In this document: positions 44,736 through 57,596 of the stretch, piece by piece
Position numbering within the stretch: position 1 is the stretch's first letter
Layout: every line of letters begins with the position of its first letter
NCBI RefSeq assembly: GCF_005239225.2
Contig: NC_133289.1
Location: forward strand, 937,501 to 1,001,500
Source of the DNA: Populus alba
Taxonomy: Eukaryota > Streptophyta > Magnoliopsida > Malpighiales > Salicaceae
DNA length: 64,000 bases
Reading direction: 5' to 3'
The notes under the pieces: model-generated
What the model was told of the DNA's origin: nothing
The model's database searches: none
Seen by the model: the letters and a program-made list of their open reading frames with translations, nothing else
Translations under genes and position numbers: made by a program

Positions 44736-46283
44736 AGGTTTCTGTTCACGCCCTATAAATCTCTTGAACCATGAGGCTGTCTTGGACTCTTTTGAATCTA
44801 CATTATCATCACGCATCCATTTCTCACACCTCACATGTTCATCAACTGTCAAACATATGCATTAGAAAAACTTTCAATTTAATTATTTAAAATAGAGTGC
44901 CATAAGCAGTTTTAGCTTTTGTCCCTATTTCTAATTGAATTGTATAAAAAAAATAAGAAAAGCAACAATATCTCTCTCACCTCACACAACAGCTGGTGTG
45001 AAGAAAAGTGTCTAGAGAATATCCAAAACTTTTAAACATCAATTCCTGGGACTTGAGCCTCATTCAAATACCTCAAGTCATTTCTTGAATTCTTCAATGT
45101 TTATATGTGAAGCCATGTTTCGTTGGCCCCAGCCCGTCACAAGGTGAATTTAAATCCAACTTGGGAAAATTCTTTACATCTACTTAATTTCCAGCATATA
45201 ATGGGGAATACTATTTGTGGTTTTGGCACCCATGAAAAGAAGAAAATAAATTCTTTCTTTAATACATGTATACACTAAATAATTATCTTTCCAAGTTGCA
45301 TTTGACTTAACGTACATAAGCAAACAAGGAAAACAAGTTAATTAACACAATTAAGAAACAAGTTAAATCTTACCCAGCATATCCTCATCTTTCTTGGATG
45401 GCAAACCATCGCATCTTTGAGCTGTCCCCCATTGCATCCTATAGCAGGTATTATGCTCAATGACTGGATGCTGACTCCAATCTCCTCTCAATCGAGGATT
45501 TAAATGTAGAATTTTTGGTGGATCCTCTCCCTCCACTGACTTTAAACCCTGCAGCTCAATCATGAACTGTGAAACCATTACATTACCATTACCATTCCTC
45601 AACCTTGCAAGCTGGGGTACATACTCCTGGTGTGCATGATGGGGTGTTCCCACAATGGTTATAGAAGACCCAGCAGCTAAACCACATGGTAGAAACATCA
45701 TCTTATCCCCTCCAGCCAACTCTTCTCCACTCATGGATACCCACAAAGGACAAGACTCAATCTTCCCCTCATATAACAAACTCTGTCCAATCTCCTCTCC
45801 ATCATACTTTTCCACTTCTTCCCATGCCTTCAACCCAAGCAGCCATGCTTCATCTGCCATCCTCTCAAGTGGTGATAATTTCATAGTTGCATTCCTTCGC
45901 CTCATAATTCCTCCTGTTATTCTTCCATAACGATATTGAAGTGGCTTTATAGTTTTAGACCCTCCCTTTTCATCTTCCAAAGGTTCCTTACTAGGCATCA
46001 TCGGAGCATTCTGGTTTTGATTATCCTCTAATTTCCGGTGGAAAGCATCCTTATAAACAGAACTAAAAGATGGTTTGCTTAAATCGGAGTCTTCAACATC
46101 TTTTACCATAGATGACGAATCCAATCCAGCATAACTATCATCCACACTCAACATTGATGCAATCTCTAAAAAATGTGGAAACTTCAATGCTAAAAACACC
46201 AAGTATATTGCTCCTACAGCCAACAAAATATGCGACAGCTTGCACCTCCTAGTACTAGAAGGTTCAATCTTTAACCTCTTCAT
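41066..46283 (-). CDS. Hydroxyproline O-galactosyltransferase, GALT2-6 type (GT31 with galectin domain, 683 aa)
   Basis: Seven exons on the minus strand: 46283-45374, 44845-44613, 44161-43871, 42854-42726, 42599-42426, 41533-41426 and 41272-41066. All have GT-AG borders and phases that join cleanly into 683 codons plus TGA, the usual length for this family. A type II signal anchor lies at about residues 15-38, then a stem and a galectin-like domain (about 195-380; [32 protein letters not shown]). The GT31 catalytic domain follows: [17 protein letters not shown], metal-binding DDD at 534-536 in [19 protein letters not shown], and EDVSMGMW (E620, D621). In plants such enzymes add the first galactose to hydroxyproline of arabinogalactan proteins in the ER/Golgi. 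The ATG at 46281-46283 is preferred over one 13 codons upstream because MKR--- is the usual family start. Which paralogue (GALT2 to GALT6) I cannot fix. Confidence 0.93.
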
Positions 46284-48600
46284 CTTAATACCACCCAACA
46301 AGCTACAATGCAAGAACAACACAAAAGCTCTATAAAACCCAAAAACCTCCCATGTCTCTAAATCAGCATAAGAGCCCAGAACAAGCTTAAGACTTTCTAA
46401 AATACTAAACTATGAAAAGAAAAAAACCCCAAAAACCTCTGATATGCCTATTCTCTAAATGAACATAAAAACCCAGATTCCAAAACAAGCTAAGCTAAGA
46501 GAAAATGCTCAAAATGTCCCAAAAAATATACCCTTTTTCATCAGATTTAATGAAGAATCCAAAAATCTCCAAAACCCATTTCAGAAAATGATCAATGAAG
46601 CTGAAAATTCAGAAGAATTCGAAAAGAAAGCCAAAATCTTGAGAGTTGAACCTGGAGATCAGAATCGAGCAAAACCCATGAAGTTTGAGACTTTTTTTAA
46701 GGAGAGGAACGGGAATTGGGTGATTGATCAAAGAAACTGACACAAATTGAGTGCGAGCTTCATACGAGAATCGAAAAGAAAAAAGAGAGAGAGAGATAAA
46801 GGGAGGGAGAGAGACAGTGTGGTAGAGGTTTGCAATCTCTAACGTGTATACGGCAACCAAATTAAATTAATTGAAAAAATAATTGAGAATTTTCGGGTAC
46901 TTCAATTCTTTTTATTTTTTCGGGTTGGATGGCTGGATTTTTTAAATAATAGTCGATTCAAGCTCGAACCAAAGTCATTAAAACTGGTCTGAGCTATGAC
47001 ACTGTCCAAGACCTGCGTCAGATTAATTTATATTAACTCAAAATAATATTATTTTATTTAAAAAATAGAATTAAGATTATATTATTTTAATGAAAAAACC
47101 AAATGGGTTTTGATCATGTTAATAGATCCTGAGATAAATGTGTTGGTTTCCCACTCTAACTAAGTCAACTTATTTTTTTATAACTCAATTCGAGTTTAAG
47201 TTTTAGATTTATCTAGTTACTAGGAGACCCGCTAATGCAAGTCAAGATTAATAACACATGTCAAACTTATTAGGAAAACTTTTGGAAATAATAAAATATA
47301 AAGACGCAGAAAGAGCTTTCAAAATTAATTAGGAGTTTATTGACTTTATTAATGCTTTTCTATTTAAAGTTTTTGGAATAAAAATAGTTTTTTTATTATC
47401 AATTTTTTTTGTTAATCCATATTAGCCTCGCATTAAAAAAAAAAAAACAAACCTTCAAATAAAAGCTTCTTTTGGTATTATTAAGAGAGAAAATTGGTGT
47501 TTAATGCAATTTTTTAATGATTCAGAGTTTAATTTATATTGAATGTATGGTGGACCATGCTAATAAATGTCTATTTATCAAATCTCAATCAAAAACCCAA
47601 ATGGGTAAAAAAATATAAAAATTTAATCTTTAATTGAAAGCAAAAGATAAAATCTTGAAAACGAAAAAGATATAAATCTGCTATTGATAATTTTAAAATG
47701 TAACTCCACAATAATAATAATAATAATAATAATAATAATTTATTTTATTATTCAGGAAAAAACCTTTAATATTATTTGGCTTAAATACACATAGAAAAAT
47801 ACATGAAAATTATTAGACTTAGACCCATATCATTCTTTTTTTTTAATTAATATATATTCAGTTTGCACACATTAAATTAAATTTTTACACTGCACATAAA
47901 ACTCGTAAAATAAAACTTATATCCTGTAATCAGTGCCTATCAATATTAATAAGCAAAAAAAAATTGAATAAAACCACAAAAAAAATATATCTCTCTTTAG
48001 TCTACATCAAGTTTACCAACTCAAACACACATTGATGGTTGACAGTTGACACCCAACATTCCCTTCCATAGAAAACTCCCAATAAATAAAGATTAATTAT
48101 TTAGTTAAACTATTTAATTTAATATGGTTCTATGGGATCATATTGACATCTGGGGCCTTTTTTCAATGCAAGCAGCTATGCTTCCTCTTTCGTTTCCACA
48201 TGGAATTATCCTCCACAATCAAGAACACATCTTTTTTATATTCATTAGACCATGGACATTCCCTTGTCTATTAAATTAATAGATAAAGTATGGCTTTAAA
48301 GCAGCTCTGTAAAGCATTTTGACCCTCCTATGCCTGCATTACTTGAATGCATGTCTCAAATAATATATGCTTCTTTACATGATTTGCAAGCATCTATTCT
48401 CACAAATCAAATGGTATACAAGCTGAACACAGGAGATGCTGTGATTGCATCTTATATTGTTTTATCTTGGCCTGATGCATCCCTGTCATTGAGAGGGCCA
48501 AAATGATGGCCACATGATTTGAAGCAAACACACAGCTTTCTTCACCTTATCTTTGGACAATTCATAGGAGCCCATCATTTTCTGCAAAAGAAAGAAAAAA
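46284..48600. other. Upstream region of the galactosyltransferase gene and intergenic AT-rich DNA
   Basis: 46741-46860 is GA-rich on the plus strand (a pyrimidine-rich patch on the gene strand, typical of a plant 5' leader), so transcription of the minus-strand gene probably starts about there. The plus-strand open frame 46459-46740 is antisense to this leader and looks non-coding. There is an AAT microsatellite at about 47708-47742. No other gene seen. Confidence 0.5.
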
Positions 48601-50150
48601 GGTGTCTATCATGGAGTCGTATTCGTGATTTCTGATTTATACCAAATTAATTCAGTAAAGAAGAGTTTTGTGATTCCTATTTACCCGTCTAAAAGGCTCA
48701 ATAGGAAGAAGTGGTAACGTAAACATCTCCACATTCCTGAAACAATGCCATTGATAAGAAAAAAAAAAATTCAAATACTAGGCCTTGTCTAGTTAGTATT
48801 CTAAATCAAAAGAGACACATAAGAAAAAATATAAATATGTTTTATTGAAAATACATGTATAGAGATATATTTTAAAATGAATTTTTATCCTTTTAAAAAT
48901 GATATATCGTCTCTTGATATCATTGAAAAAACTAGTTGTGTGATATAAAAGATTTATAGACTTGTAAATATACAAAAAATGTCAAATTCATCAATTAAAT
49001 TGTTGTGACTTAGAGGGGTTGTGGTATGTTTTGCTTCAGTCTATAAAATAAATAAACCAACATAAAAATATGGTGAGAAAAGCATCCTTGCAACTCTTCA
49101 AAAGTGCGCAAATTTCATTATCAAGAGAGGGCAATGACCACATAATTAACTTGCTCCAGGTGGTTGTGTACCTTATCCCCTCCCCAAATCTCGAGTTAGA
49201 GCCCTCCTCGATACGAAGAAGAAGAAGAAGAAGAACCTCATTTGTATCACTAACGTATTATATGGTTCTATATTATGATAATTAATTTCATCAAAACTTA
49301 TTCAAAATCAAACAATATTTTCCTCCCACACAAGAATTATCAGGTGTTTCTTGCGCGTATTTTGACAATGAAGGCAACATTGCCTAATTTTTAAAAGGTT
49401 TTGGATGAAATTGATAAAATTATTTGGTTTGGGATGAAATTGAGAAAGAGTTAATCATTTAGGGATGTTAATGATGTTTTCCCAAAAAAGTGAGATTTCA
49501 ACAAGAGAGGCTGGCAGGGGCTAGGCCCAGGCTATGCAAAAAAAAAAAAGAAAAAAAAATATGACTCCCCCGAACCATTGAAAATTTTCAATTTAAGTTT
49601 TGGCTCTCCTAGAAAAAATCTTATAATCTTAATCTCTTAAAACAAAAATTGGCTTCGTCCCCGATTTAGGATAGTGACATACTTAATCTCCATGCTACAC
49701 CAACATTCAATCCATCATGCAAGGTAGGTTGCCCTGCATATTCAAATTTATTTCCCAAGAATTTGATAAGAATTTTGAATAAATCCAACACTTGCTTCAA
49801 AATAATAAAAGGGATTATATATACACACACACCAACATCTATTTGGCTCAGCCAATAGAAAAACCAGCTTAGCCAATAACCCATCACCCGAACTGTGTTG
49901 GCCACTCAAGAGTAAAATCAAGTTTGGTCACTTCAATAAATTTTGGCACCCACGACATCCCCATTCTTGGAAAGGATTAACAATATATCTCTTTAGTGCA
50001 ATAACATCATTCTCTAAAGGGTGTATAAGAGAGCTCCTTAAAATCCAATAAAACACCTCATGATATATTATCTTTGATAGTAAGTAAGTTTATTTTAAAA
50101 TTAAAATAATTGTCTCTCTAACATACACTTTTTGTCTACATATCTTTAAT
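48601..50150. other. Intergenic, possible SINE relic at 49100-49230
   Basis: Around 49150-49205, text like TTGCTCCAGGTGGTTGTGTA and, 30 bp on, TCGAGTTAGAGCCC resembles the A and B boxes of a tRNA-derived SINE. It is followed by a GAA microsatellite. No ends or target duplication were identified, so this is weak. Otherwise no gene is seen. Confidence 0.3.
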
Positions 50151-50159
50151 AGGAACTGT

Positions 50160-50290
50160 TGGACTCTTGCACAATCTTCTTAGAAGGGGTTTTTCCTAGT
50201 GCGATTGCACAATTTTCTTGGAAGGGTTTTTCCTAATGTCATTGTATAATCTCTTTGAAAGAGGTTCTCTTTAGTGCGATAACTCCATCC
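50160..50290. repeat. Degenerate 38-bp tandem repeat
   Basis: TTGCACAATCTTCTTAGAAG and relatives recur near 50166, 50204 and 50242, each followed by GGTTTTTCCTAGTGCGA-like text. Confidence 0.7.
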
Positions 50291-50639
50291 TTCATGACAA
50301 GTTGAGATGACCAATCTAAAAAAAGTAACAGGATCTTGTCCTATGTTCAAATACATACCACCATGGTTAACTAGAGCCTAGAGAACTACCACAACTCCCC
50401 AGATTGACTCCCAGACCTCATGCTATCTCCATGGATGATATCAAATATTTAACTTTCAAGTTCTCTCTCTCTCTCTACCCCCTAATAGAAGGGCTCTCAT
50501 GCCCCTATGTCATCTTCAGAGAGGTCACAAGCCTCAAAATCTTTAAAAAAAATGCAATAACTCTCTAAAAATTAGATTGACTTGGTCTTATTAGTGCAAT
50601 AGCATCACCCTCTATAAGTTTCTCTTTGCCATTTGAAAA

Positions 50640-51075
50640 TTTTTTAAGTATAGAAGTCAATAGGGATTCGCTCCTTTTAACCTCTTAGAATATTTTCTAA
50701 ACATAGGCTCATCATTTTGGGTTTCCTTCGCCCCTTAAAAAATTTCCATGTATGGGCATTGATAGGGATTCACTCCCCTCAGCCTCTTAGAATATTTTAT
50801 AAGTATAGGCTCACCATTCATGGGTTCCCTTCAGTCTATTGTAAATTTTCTAAGCATGGACTTCACCCTCCATGGGTTCCTTTCAGCCTCTAATTTTTTT
50901 TTAAAAAAATATAAGCTTGCTCTCCTTGGATTTCTCCACTTATTAGAAAAACTTTTCTAGGTATAAATTCCTCTATGGTTTCACCTCATCCTCTTATAAT
51001 TTTTTTTTGAAGTATGAATTCCTCCATGGTGCACCTTTACATATTTAAAAATTGTTTTTTCAAACATAAGGCATA
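50640..51075. repeat. Degenerate ~51-bp minisatellite, about eight units
   Basis: TTTTCTAAGTATAGGCTC-like unit starts fall near 50643, 50692, 50743, 50793, 50845, 50900, 50950, 51003 and 51054. Later parts of each unit read CCATGGGTTCC--TTCAGCCTCTTA. Non-coding, with no known function. Confidence 0.8.
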
Positions 51076-54000
51076 CCCATACACACAGACTCTCTAGTAT
51101 ATTAATTGGGGTTTTCACCCCACTTCTCATACAAAAACAAATCGATAAAATTGTTGTGTCGGGTACTTTTACAAGTTTTTGCTTACAAATATCACAAAGA
51201 CTTAGATGGCTATTAATAAAATCAAATTTAAGAGTCCAAAAAACCCTCTATCATCCCTTAGGCTTAGCAAAAGGAAGAACTCATTTTTTTTTGCACAACT
51301 AAATTTTGGATCAAATTCTTAGAACCAAGAGATAACCAATTATCCAAAACACAAATCTTACTCCCAAATTACTTGAATTTTTGGGACATTGCAAATACAC
51401 ACACACAATCTTAGTCATGATAGAAAGTAAAATTAGCAAATTGAAATTTTAATTGGCACCTGTTTTCCTTGGAAGGGTTGGAAAAATGAGAAGAAATTTC
51501 AAACACATGGCATTCATCGCCAAGTATATCATACAATCAGATGTTCTTGTTCTTGATTGCAATGTAAAGCTTGAGAACTGTTTCTACAACTGGGTTATCT
51601 TCCTCTCCTGATCCTGATGATGAGGTCATAGCATTGGATGACACTAATGGCAATGACACTCTATGCTTTGAATTACAACACTAAATACTATATATAGGAA
51701 TTCCTATAATACTTGTAGGATTATAGAAATAATTATTTCAAGGGATCTTTCGAATGAAGAAAGGGTAAGTAACATGTAAGAAAAATGTATTTTTTTTTTT
51801 TGGTTCATTGTAATAAAAGAATTTGAAGCAATACTTCCAATTTCTTCAAAGTGTAATCTAGGGAGGTTACTGATCTTCATGAAAATAGTAACATGAGGTC
51901 TTTTACAATATATATATAAAAGGAAAGAAAAAGAAACATGGTTTAAATGTTTGCAGTATACAATGTTTCCACTAGCCAAGATTATATTTTCAAGGAAAAA
52001 AAATAGTAACAATATTTTCTTGAACTAATTAGTATTCAAGTTGTGTTTTTATGCTAGTTTGTGCATATTAAAATAAAAATTATTTTTTTATATTTTATCA
52101 AAAAGATATGATCATTCATGTCAAAATTAGGAAAATATTTATTAAGATCTTACCTAAATCATAATCAACAAAGTAGGATGGCATAACTCATAATAATGGC
52201 AGGGGGTTTTGATATTTTTGTATTTCTAAACAACTTATTTATTATTTAAGAAACTAAATGACTTGTTGTAGCCCAATCTACAACAAAATATATATGTCCT
52301 GAGTTATAGTAAAAAAAAAAAAAAAATTACCTTTGTGCTCTTTGATCTAAAAACTTTAAGCCTCTTTAGGTGTTGATATTTTTTTTTTTTTTCCTCTAAA
52401 ATCAACAAAATAAAAATTGTTAACCAATGATTTTTTTTATTTTGCATAAGTTTCTCAATAGTAAAAATACATATTTGCCTGCAGAATAAAAAAATTATTG
52501 TGCTACCGAATAAAAGTATTTTTGGGGGTTTTAAATTTTAATGTACAATACAATTACATCTTTGATCTTGGAAGAGACAAAACATAAGCTTAACATTTGA
52601 GGGTATTTGTGTGCTTTTATATGGGTATTTTGTGTAATTCTCAAGGTCATGGGGGATATTTTTGTATTTTTACTTTTTAAAATTTTTTTTGTAATGCTTA
52701 AAGTTGCTGGAGCAAGCTCTATACACCTCGACGCGTGGGTAGCATACGCATCATTTAAGTGGCGCGTGTAATGCCATCATGTGGACGTAACTAACCTTCC
52801 ATCGTCTTCCTAGATGAGCCATCGTGTACTCTTTCATTTAGAGTGACATGTAACATCTTATGGTGGTCGGATTGTTGTTGGTGGTCATTTGATTTTTTTT
52901 TTCCCTTCTTTTCTCTCTTGTGACAAATAATGTATACCATTGTCATATTTGTTTCTTACTTTTTAATTTTAGTTCTCATACTATTAATTTCTTATTTCGT
53001 TCATTTTTTATTTATAGAAGTTTTTATTCTTTTTAATTTAGTTCTTCAATTGCAATTTCTCATATGTTTGGTTTTTCATTTTGGTCCTTATTTTTTTTTA
53101 ATTTCTAATTTTATTCTTGGCACTTTTGTCAAAGTTTTTTTCTTTCAATTCTATCATTCAATTAGATTTTCTGTTGTTTTATTTGTTTAGGTTGACCCTA
53201 ATTTTTTTGATTTTTTTCTTTTATTAAAGCTATTTTTCAATTCAATTAAATTCTTCAATTGCAAATCTTTATCCTTCTAATTAATATTTTTCTCACCCTC
53301 ATTTTTTTTTTTATCTTTTTTCTGTAATTAATTTTTTTCCTGGTTTTATCTTTCAACATTTAATTTGTTGAGAATTCGGCTTCGTACAATCTTATTGTTT
53401 TGCATTAGTTTTTTTAATATTAGTTTTGTGATTATCTTCAAGCTTTTTATATGGATTTATCATGGTCTCATGACCTAGGTCAACGATTTTTGCATGCCCT
53501 TTTTTTTTAGTTGTTATGTTTCTATTTCATTTTTCAAGGTATTATTCTAACTCATATATAATATATTTTTTATACAAATGAAGTTTATTTTTTTAAAATA
53601 AAAAAATATTCATTTTTAAATTATATTGCTAATGTGTTTGACCTTGTGTAATATTTTTTTTTTATGATGGAAGTTTATTAAGTCAGTTTTATTTGTGTTT
53701 ATCTTTTAAGTCATGAATTTTTTAGGGTAAGAATTTATCATTTATTTATTTAAATAAATAAGATTAGTAAACACAATCAGATGCATGCCTTCATTTTATA
53801 TTATTTAATAGTTTGATCTTGCTTATATAGACTTTTTAATTTATACTTTGAATTTTTTTTATGTAAAAAATACATTAAAGCAACCTGCATATCTAGTATT
53901 TTTTTTGAAAAAAAAAATTATAACCCATGACAAAATACAAGTTAAATGGCTAATATAAAACTAGACAGTGTTAACTAGCAAGAAATAAGGATATACTTGA

Positions 54001-54600
54001 AATTTGGATATCTGTGATGTAGATATCCACAATTAATTTCAAATCTAATGTATACATAATATCGTATCTGTGTAGCATCGCAGTCGATCGTGGTATTTAT
54101 AAATTTCTAAATAGTTTATCTTACTTGAGATGCACAGATGCCTTAAAGAAATTCTAGGAAATCTAAAAACATTGGAGGCTTCAACAATTTTTGTTTTTGT
54201 TTTGTTTCTCTTTGATTGCTTTAACAATGGAATAAATCTTCCTTTCTTTCATCTTTTATATTTTACTATCAGTTAAAATACAATTTTAAATTTCTCGATA
54301 TGTTAAGTGAAATACTATATAGTATTTTAACTTGTTTGACAAATTTTTCTTAAGAAATCACATTTAAAAACAGGAAAAAATTTGCATCATATTCATAAAA
54401 AAAAAAAAATGCATCGATCCATTAATGTGCTAATAAAGATAGTAATCACTAGATCTCCTCAGCTTTTTCACAATTTTATATAGATTTACTTTCTAAAATT
54501 TCATTGATATGATTTTGTACATTGGCCAAATGACAAGATATTGGTCATAAATTTTGGATTCTCTGCAACAATTAGATCATAATCTACTTAGATATTCTCC
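51076..54600. other. AT-rich intergenic DNA with T-rich repeats
   Basis: No gene recognised. A GC-richer patch at 52720-52860 (CACCTCGACGCGTGGG, GGCGCGTGTAATGCC) precedes a T-rich block (52860-53420). In that block, TTCAATTGCAATTT-type text and TTTTGGTCC recur, resembling dispersed repeat sequence. Confidence 0.5.
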
Positions 54601-54645
54601 TTTTATGGCATTATGGCCAATGAGCCCTCCTTCTTTAATTGTCCT

Positions 54646-54652
54646 TATATAC
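54646..54652 (+). promoter_or_regulatory. TATA box of the F-box gene
   Basis: TATATAC lies 60 bp before the ATG at 54712. Because it lies downstream of the longer-frame ATG at 54613, it argues that translation starts at 54712. Confidence 0.5.
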
Positions 54653-54711
54653 CCAATATTCTTCTCCATTCTTACCAAACGATTAGACTCACAATATACC
54701 AGTACCAAAAA

Positions 54712-55857
54712 ATGAGTTCAACAAGTTCAGCAGCATCCACCAGCAGCTCTACATTCACTGAAATGTCAGCTAACATTCCTAGTGATATTATCTCTGATAT
54801 TCTTACTAGACTGCCTGTCAAGTCTCTTACAAGATTCAAGAGTGTATCCAAGTCCATGCTTGCATTCCTTGGCAATCCAGAATTTGTTAAGCAGCATCTC
54901 AGAAGAGAAAATTTGAAGAACCCAAATCTTGTCCTGAAGCATGAGTCCAAGCTTTTCTACGTTGAAGATGAAGAATGGAGCAAAGCTAGAAGGCTGCCAT
55001 TGCCCTTTTCACTGTGCTTAGAGAAAGTTGAAATTTCTGGTTCATGCAATGGCTTACTTTGCATTTCGGACCAACAATGCAATCAGGATATCTTTCTCTT
55101 GAATCCCTCTACTGGGGTTTTCAAACACCTTCCGTTCTCGGGTTTCGATATCGCCGCAGTTGAGAACTCTTTCACCACGATGGGGTTTGGTTATCATCAA
55201 GCAGAAGATGATTACAAGGTCATAAGGTGTGTTTATATATATGATAAGCCTTTTATTGACATTGACTCTTATGAATGTGAGGCTAGAGTCTACTCTTTGA
55301 AAGCTGGTGAGTGGAAGGATATTGGAGCTATCCCGTACCATCTGGGCTATAAAGCTGCTATCTGGCTTGGCAATGATTTTATTATCTGGAAAGCAACTAT
55401 CGGGCTCGGAAGAACGGGGAGGTATCTGATAGTTTCTTATGACATGAGCAAAGAAGAGTTCAAGGAGATTCCTCAGCCTATTGTGAATCATAATGATGAA
55501 CTTCACATGGAGGTAAGTGTGTTAGATGGATTGGTATCAACCTTCTATCTTTCAAAACATGACGAGGCTCACATTTGGTCCATGAAAGAGTATGGAGTGA
55601 CGGATTCGTGGGAATTGCGGTTTGTGATTAAGCTGCCTTGGAGAGTTGAGAACTACAACTACATCTTTTTGAAGCCCCTGACTATTTTGAAGAATGGTGA
55701 AATCCTGATCGAGGCAGGTGAAAAGGCAAGAATTCTGCATGATCCTAAGAAGGATAGCTACAGAATCATCAATCCTATTCGTGGAGTTCCTCGAAGATTT
55801 TTAGTGACTCCTATTGTGGGAAGCCTGGTTTCACCTCTTGATTATCATCAGGGCTGA
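54712..55857 (+). CDS. F-box protein with F-box-associated domain (381 aa)
   Basis: Intronless frame. After a Ser/Thr-rich lead, the F-box spans about residues 17-60 (NIPSDIISDILTRLPVKSLT, RFKSVSKS). The F-box-associated beta-propeller-like region follows: SGSCNGLLCI near residue 103, then DIFLLNPSTGVFKHLP and TTMGFGYHQAEDDYKVIRCV. It ends in a typical basic tail. The F-box binds the SKP1-like subunit of an SCF ubiquitin ligase and the C-terminal domain recruits a target, here unknown. The family resembles CPR1-type F-box proteins; no specific orthologue can be named. The frame is open from 54613, but the TATA box at 54646 favours ATG 54712; ATG 54760 (MSANIPSD) is a further option. Related relics lie at 23428-23760 and 56900-57049. 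Confidence 0.9.
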   Translation: MSSTSSAASTSSSTFTEMSANIPSDIISDILTRLPVKSLTRFKSVSKSMLAFLGNPEFVKQHLRRENLKNPNLVLKHESKLFYVEDEEWSKARRLPLPFSLCLEKVEISGSCNGLLCISDQQCNQDIFLLNPSTGVFKHLPFSGFDIAAVENSFTTMGFGYHQAEDDYKVIRCVYIYDKPFIDIDSYECEARVYSLKAGEWKDIGAIPYHLGYKAAIWLGNDFIIWKATIGLGRTGRYLIVSYDMSKEEFKEIPQPIVNHNDELHMEVSVLDGLVSTFYLSKHDEAHIWSMKEYGVTDSWELRFVIKLPWRVENYNYIFLKPLTILKNGEILIEAGEKARILHDPKKDSYRIINPIRGVPRRFLVTPIVGSLVSPLDYHQG

Positions 55858-56016
55858 AAAGGGCATGACCTAGTTGGGATTTGGAAGTTAGTTAATGGTT
55901 CAAGTAAGGGATTAATTTTAATTAAGTTTCTTAAGCATTTAATTTCGTAATTCGGCTGTCAAGGTTTTGAGTTTTTACTTAATTTTGTAGTTTTATAAAA
56001 TTTCTCAGTTATGTAG

Positions 56017-56022
56017 AATAAA
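56017..56022 (+). terminator. Polyadenylation signal of the F-box gene
   Basis: AATAAA lies 160 bp after the stop codon, within T-rich 3' UTR-like sequence. Confidence 0.5.
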
Positions 56023-56099
56023 GATTTCCTAATTACTTCTCAGAGCAAAACTTCCCCTCTCTATTTCTCTCTGTGTGCGCGTCCCACAATCAATAGTTA

Positions 56100-56899
56100 G
56101 GCTATCTAGATTAGGGTCAATTGTTAGTAATTAGCTGTGTATTGAGAGCTCCTCTTACAATGGGGTATTTTTTAAGCTTAAGTTCTTGAAAAAGATGATT
56201 TGAACCCGTAACCTCCTTGCAAACTCACTTTGTGCGTTTTAAATCAATTAAAAACCTGCAAGCTTCAGACAGCCTTCCTAATTTTTGTGAATATAAAGTA
56301 AATATTTCATGGGCACGATTAGGATTTGAAAGAAAACAGGAGAGTGCTGTGCTTCTTATGAGAACCAGTCAGGAGAAGCTACGGCAGAAGGCAGCAGCAG
56401 AAATCAAGAGGAAACAGCAGCAAAGAATAATCCAGCAGGAGGAAGTTTGCAGCAGTAGGTCGGTGCCGGAAGTCCTCGCGGGAGGGATCTGGAGAGGTAT
56501 TATATGTGGTTGCAACAGCCTTGAAGACAGCAACCAAACTTGACAGAACTAGGTCTCTGAATCGAGGAGTTCTGACTTCTGAGTGTTACAACTATCTTAG
56601 ATTAGATTAGGATTATTTTATTTTCTAGCAAGTAGAATCCTTGTTATGCTGAGATTTAAGACTATATAAATAGCCAAGGAAGTATTAAACATTCAATCAA
56701 GAAATCAAGCGATAAATAAAATAAAATACAACATGGATACACATACAGTACTAGTATACAAAATCCAGCCTTGAAGGAAGTAAAAGAAAACTCGCCCCAT
56801 TTAAAAGGCAAGCTTCCCTTCTCTTGTTCTCGAGAAACAAAACATTAAATTAAAAGCATTGATACACACAAACACGGAATCAAATCGATCGAAACCATT
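56100..56899. other. Intergenic with an LTR-like or promoter-like block
   Basis: 56583-56750 has TGTTACAACTATC, then TATATAAATAGCC near 56662 and A-rich AATAAAATAAAATA. It could be a copia LTR remnant or the promoter of the truncated F-box copy that follows. At about 56200, GATTTGAACCCGTAACCTCC, read on the minus strand, resembles a SINE B box. Neither reading is secure. Confidence 0.35.
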
Positions 56900-57049
56900 A
56901 TGAGTCTACCAGAGGATATACTTGCTCTCGTGTCATGCCACTTACCTGTCAAGAGTTTGACAGCAAAATTTTCATCCAAATTCACCAAGTTTGACAGCAA
57001 CTATGTCCTTGACAGCAGCACGACAGAACTATATATTTATCTCTATTAA
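56900..57049 (+). pseudogene. Truncated F-box gene
   Basis: ATG at 56900 opens a 49-codon frame. Its first 20 codons read MSLPEDILALVSCHLPVKSL, a good F-box start with the LPVKSLT core also found in the gene at 54712. The frame then degenerates (KFSSKFTKFDSN) and stops at 57047-57049. About 500 bp on, one frame near 57490-57600 reads QPYVLVRDAFHWLLMQWEAS, which resembles the NGALHWL zone of F-box-associated domains. The rest of the ancestral gene may thus be decayed in place; that second part is tentative. Confidence 0.65.
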
Positions 57050-57596
57050 CGTAGATTAAGAGATCCTCTCTGTTACCATCGGTCCTTGGTGTCAAACCAT
57101 AAATGACGCAGCATATAGCAAAAGGTAGAAATCTAGAGGTTTTCATGCCTTAAAAATTACAATCCTAAACTATAGAGAACTCACATCAATTTTTAGAGTT
57201 TTTCATGCCTTTAAAATTTTTTAGGGACTTTGGATCGTTCTTGGCTTTCTTAGCTAAACTTCAAAATTATCTTCCAAAGCTTTATCTCCACTTTTCAGAT
57301 TATACAACATTTGAAGTTCCACTTTCTTGGACTTGAACCACCCATTTACCCCCCACACGTTTCTGCCACTTGACTTGCGCCTTGCTACTTACACCTTGCT
57401 AGCATTACCAGCTTTCTTTCATTATTTGTACTCATCTTATTTGGTTGGTATATCATTGCTTTTACAAGTCACAATACTAGCTTCTGGTACTTTGATATCA
57501 TTGATGTGTTCTCAAGAACCCCTAGGCACTACAAGCAACAACCTTATGTGCTCGTTCGGGATGCTTTTCATTGGTTGTTAATGCAATGGGAAGCAT

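Noticed and set aside
46459..46740. 93-codon plus-strand frame upstream of the galactosyltransferase gene
   Set aside because: Antisense to the 5' leader of that gene, low complexity, no recognisable domain.
50640..51075. Possible CRISPR-like array
   Set aside because: Units are contiguous degenerate tandem repeats without unique spacers, and the DNA is plant nuclear.
57327..57581. 84-codon plus-strand frame
   Set aside because: No family resemblance in this frame. Another frame of the same stretch resembles an F-box-associated domain, so it is more likely gene debris.
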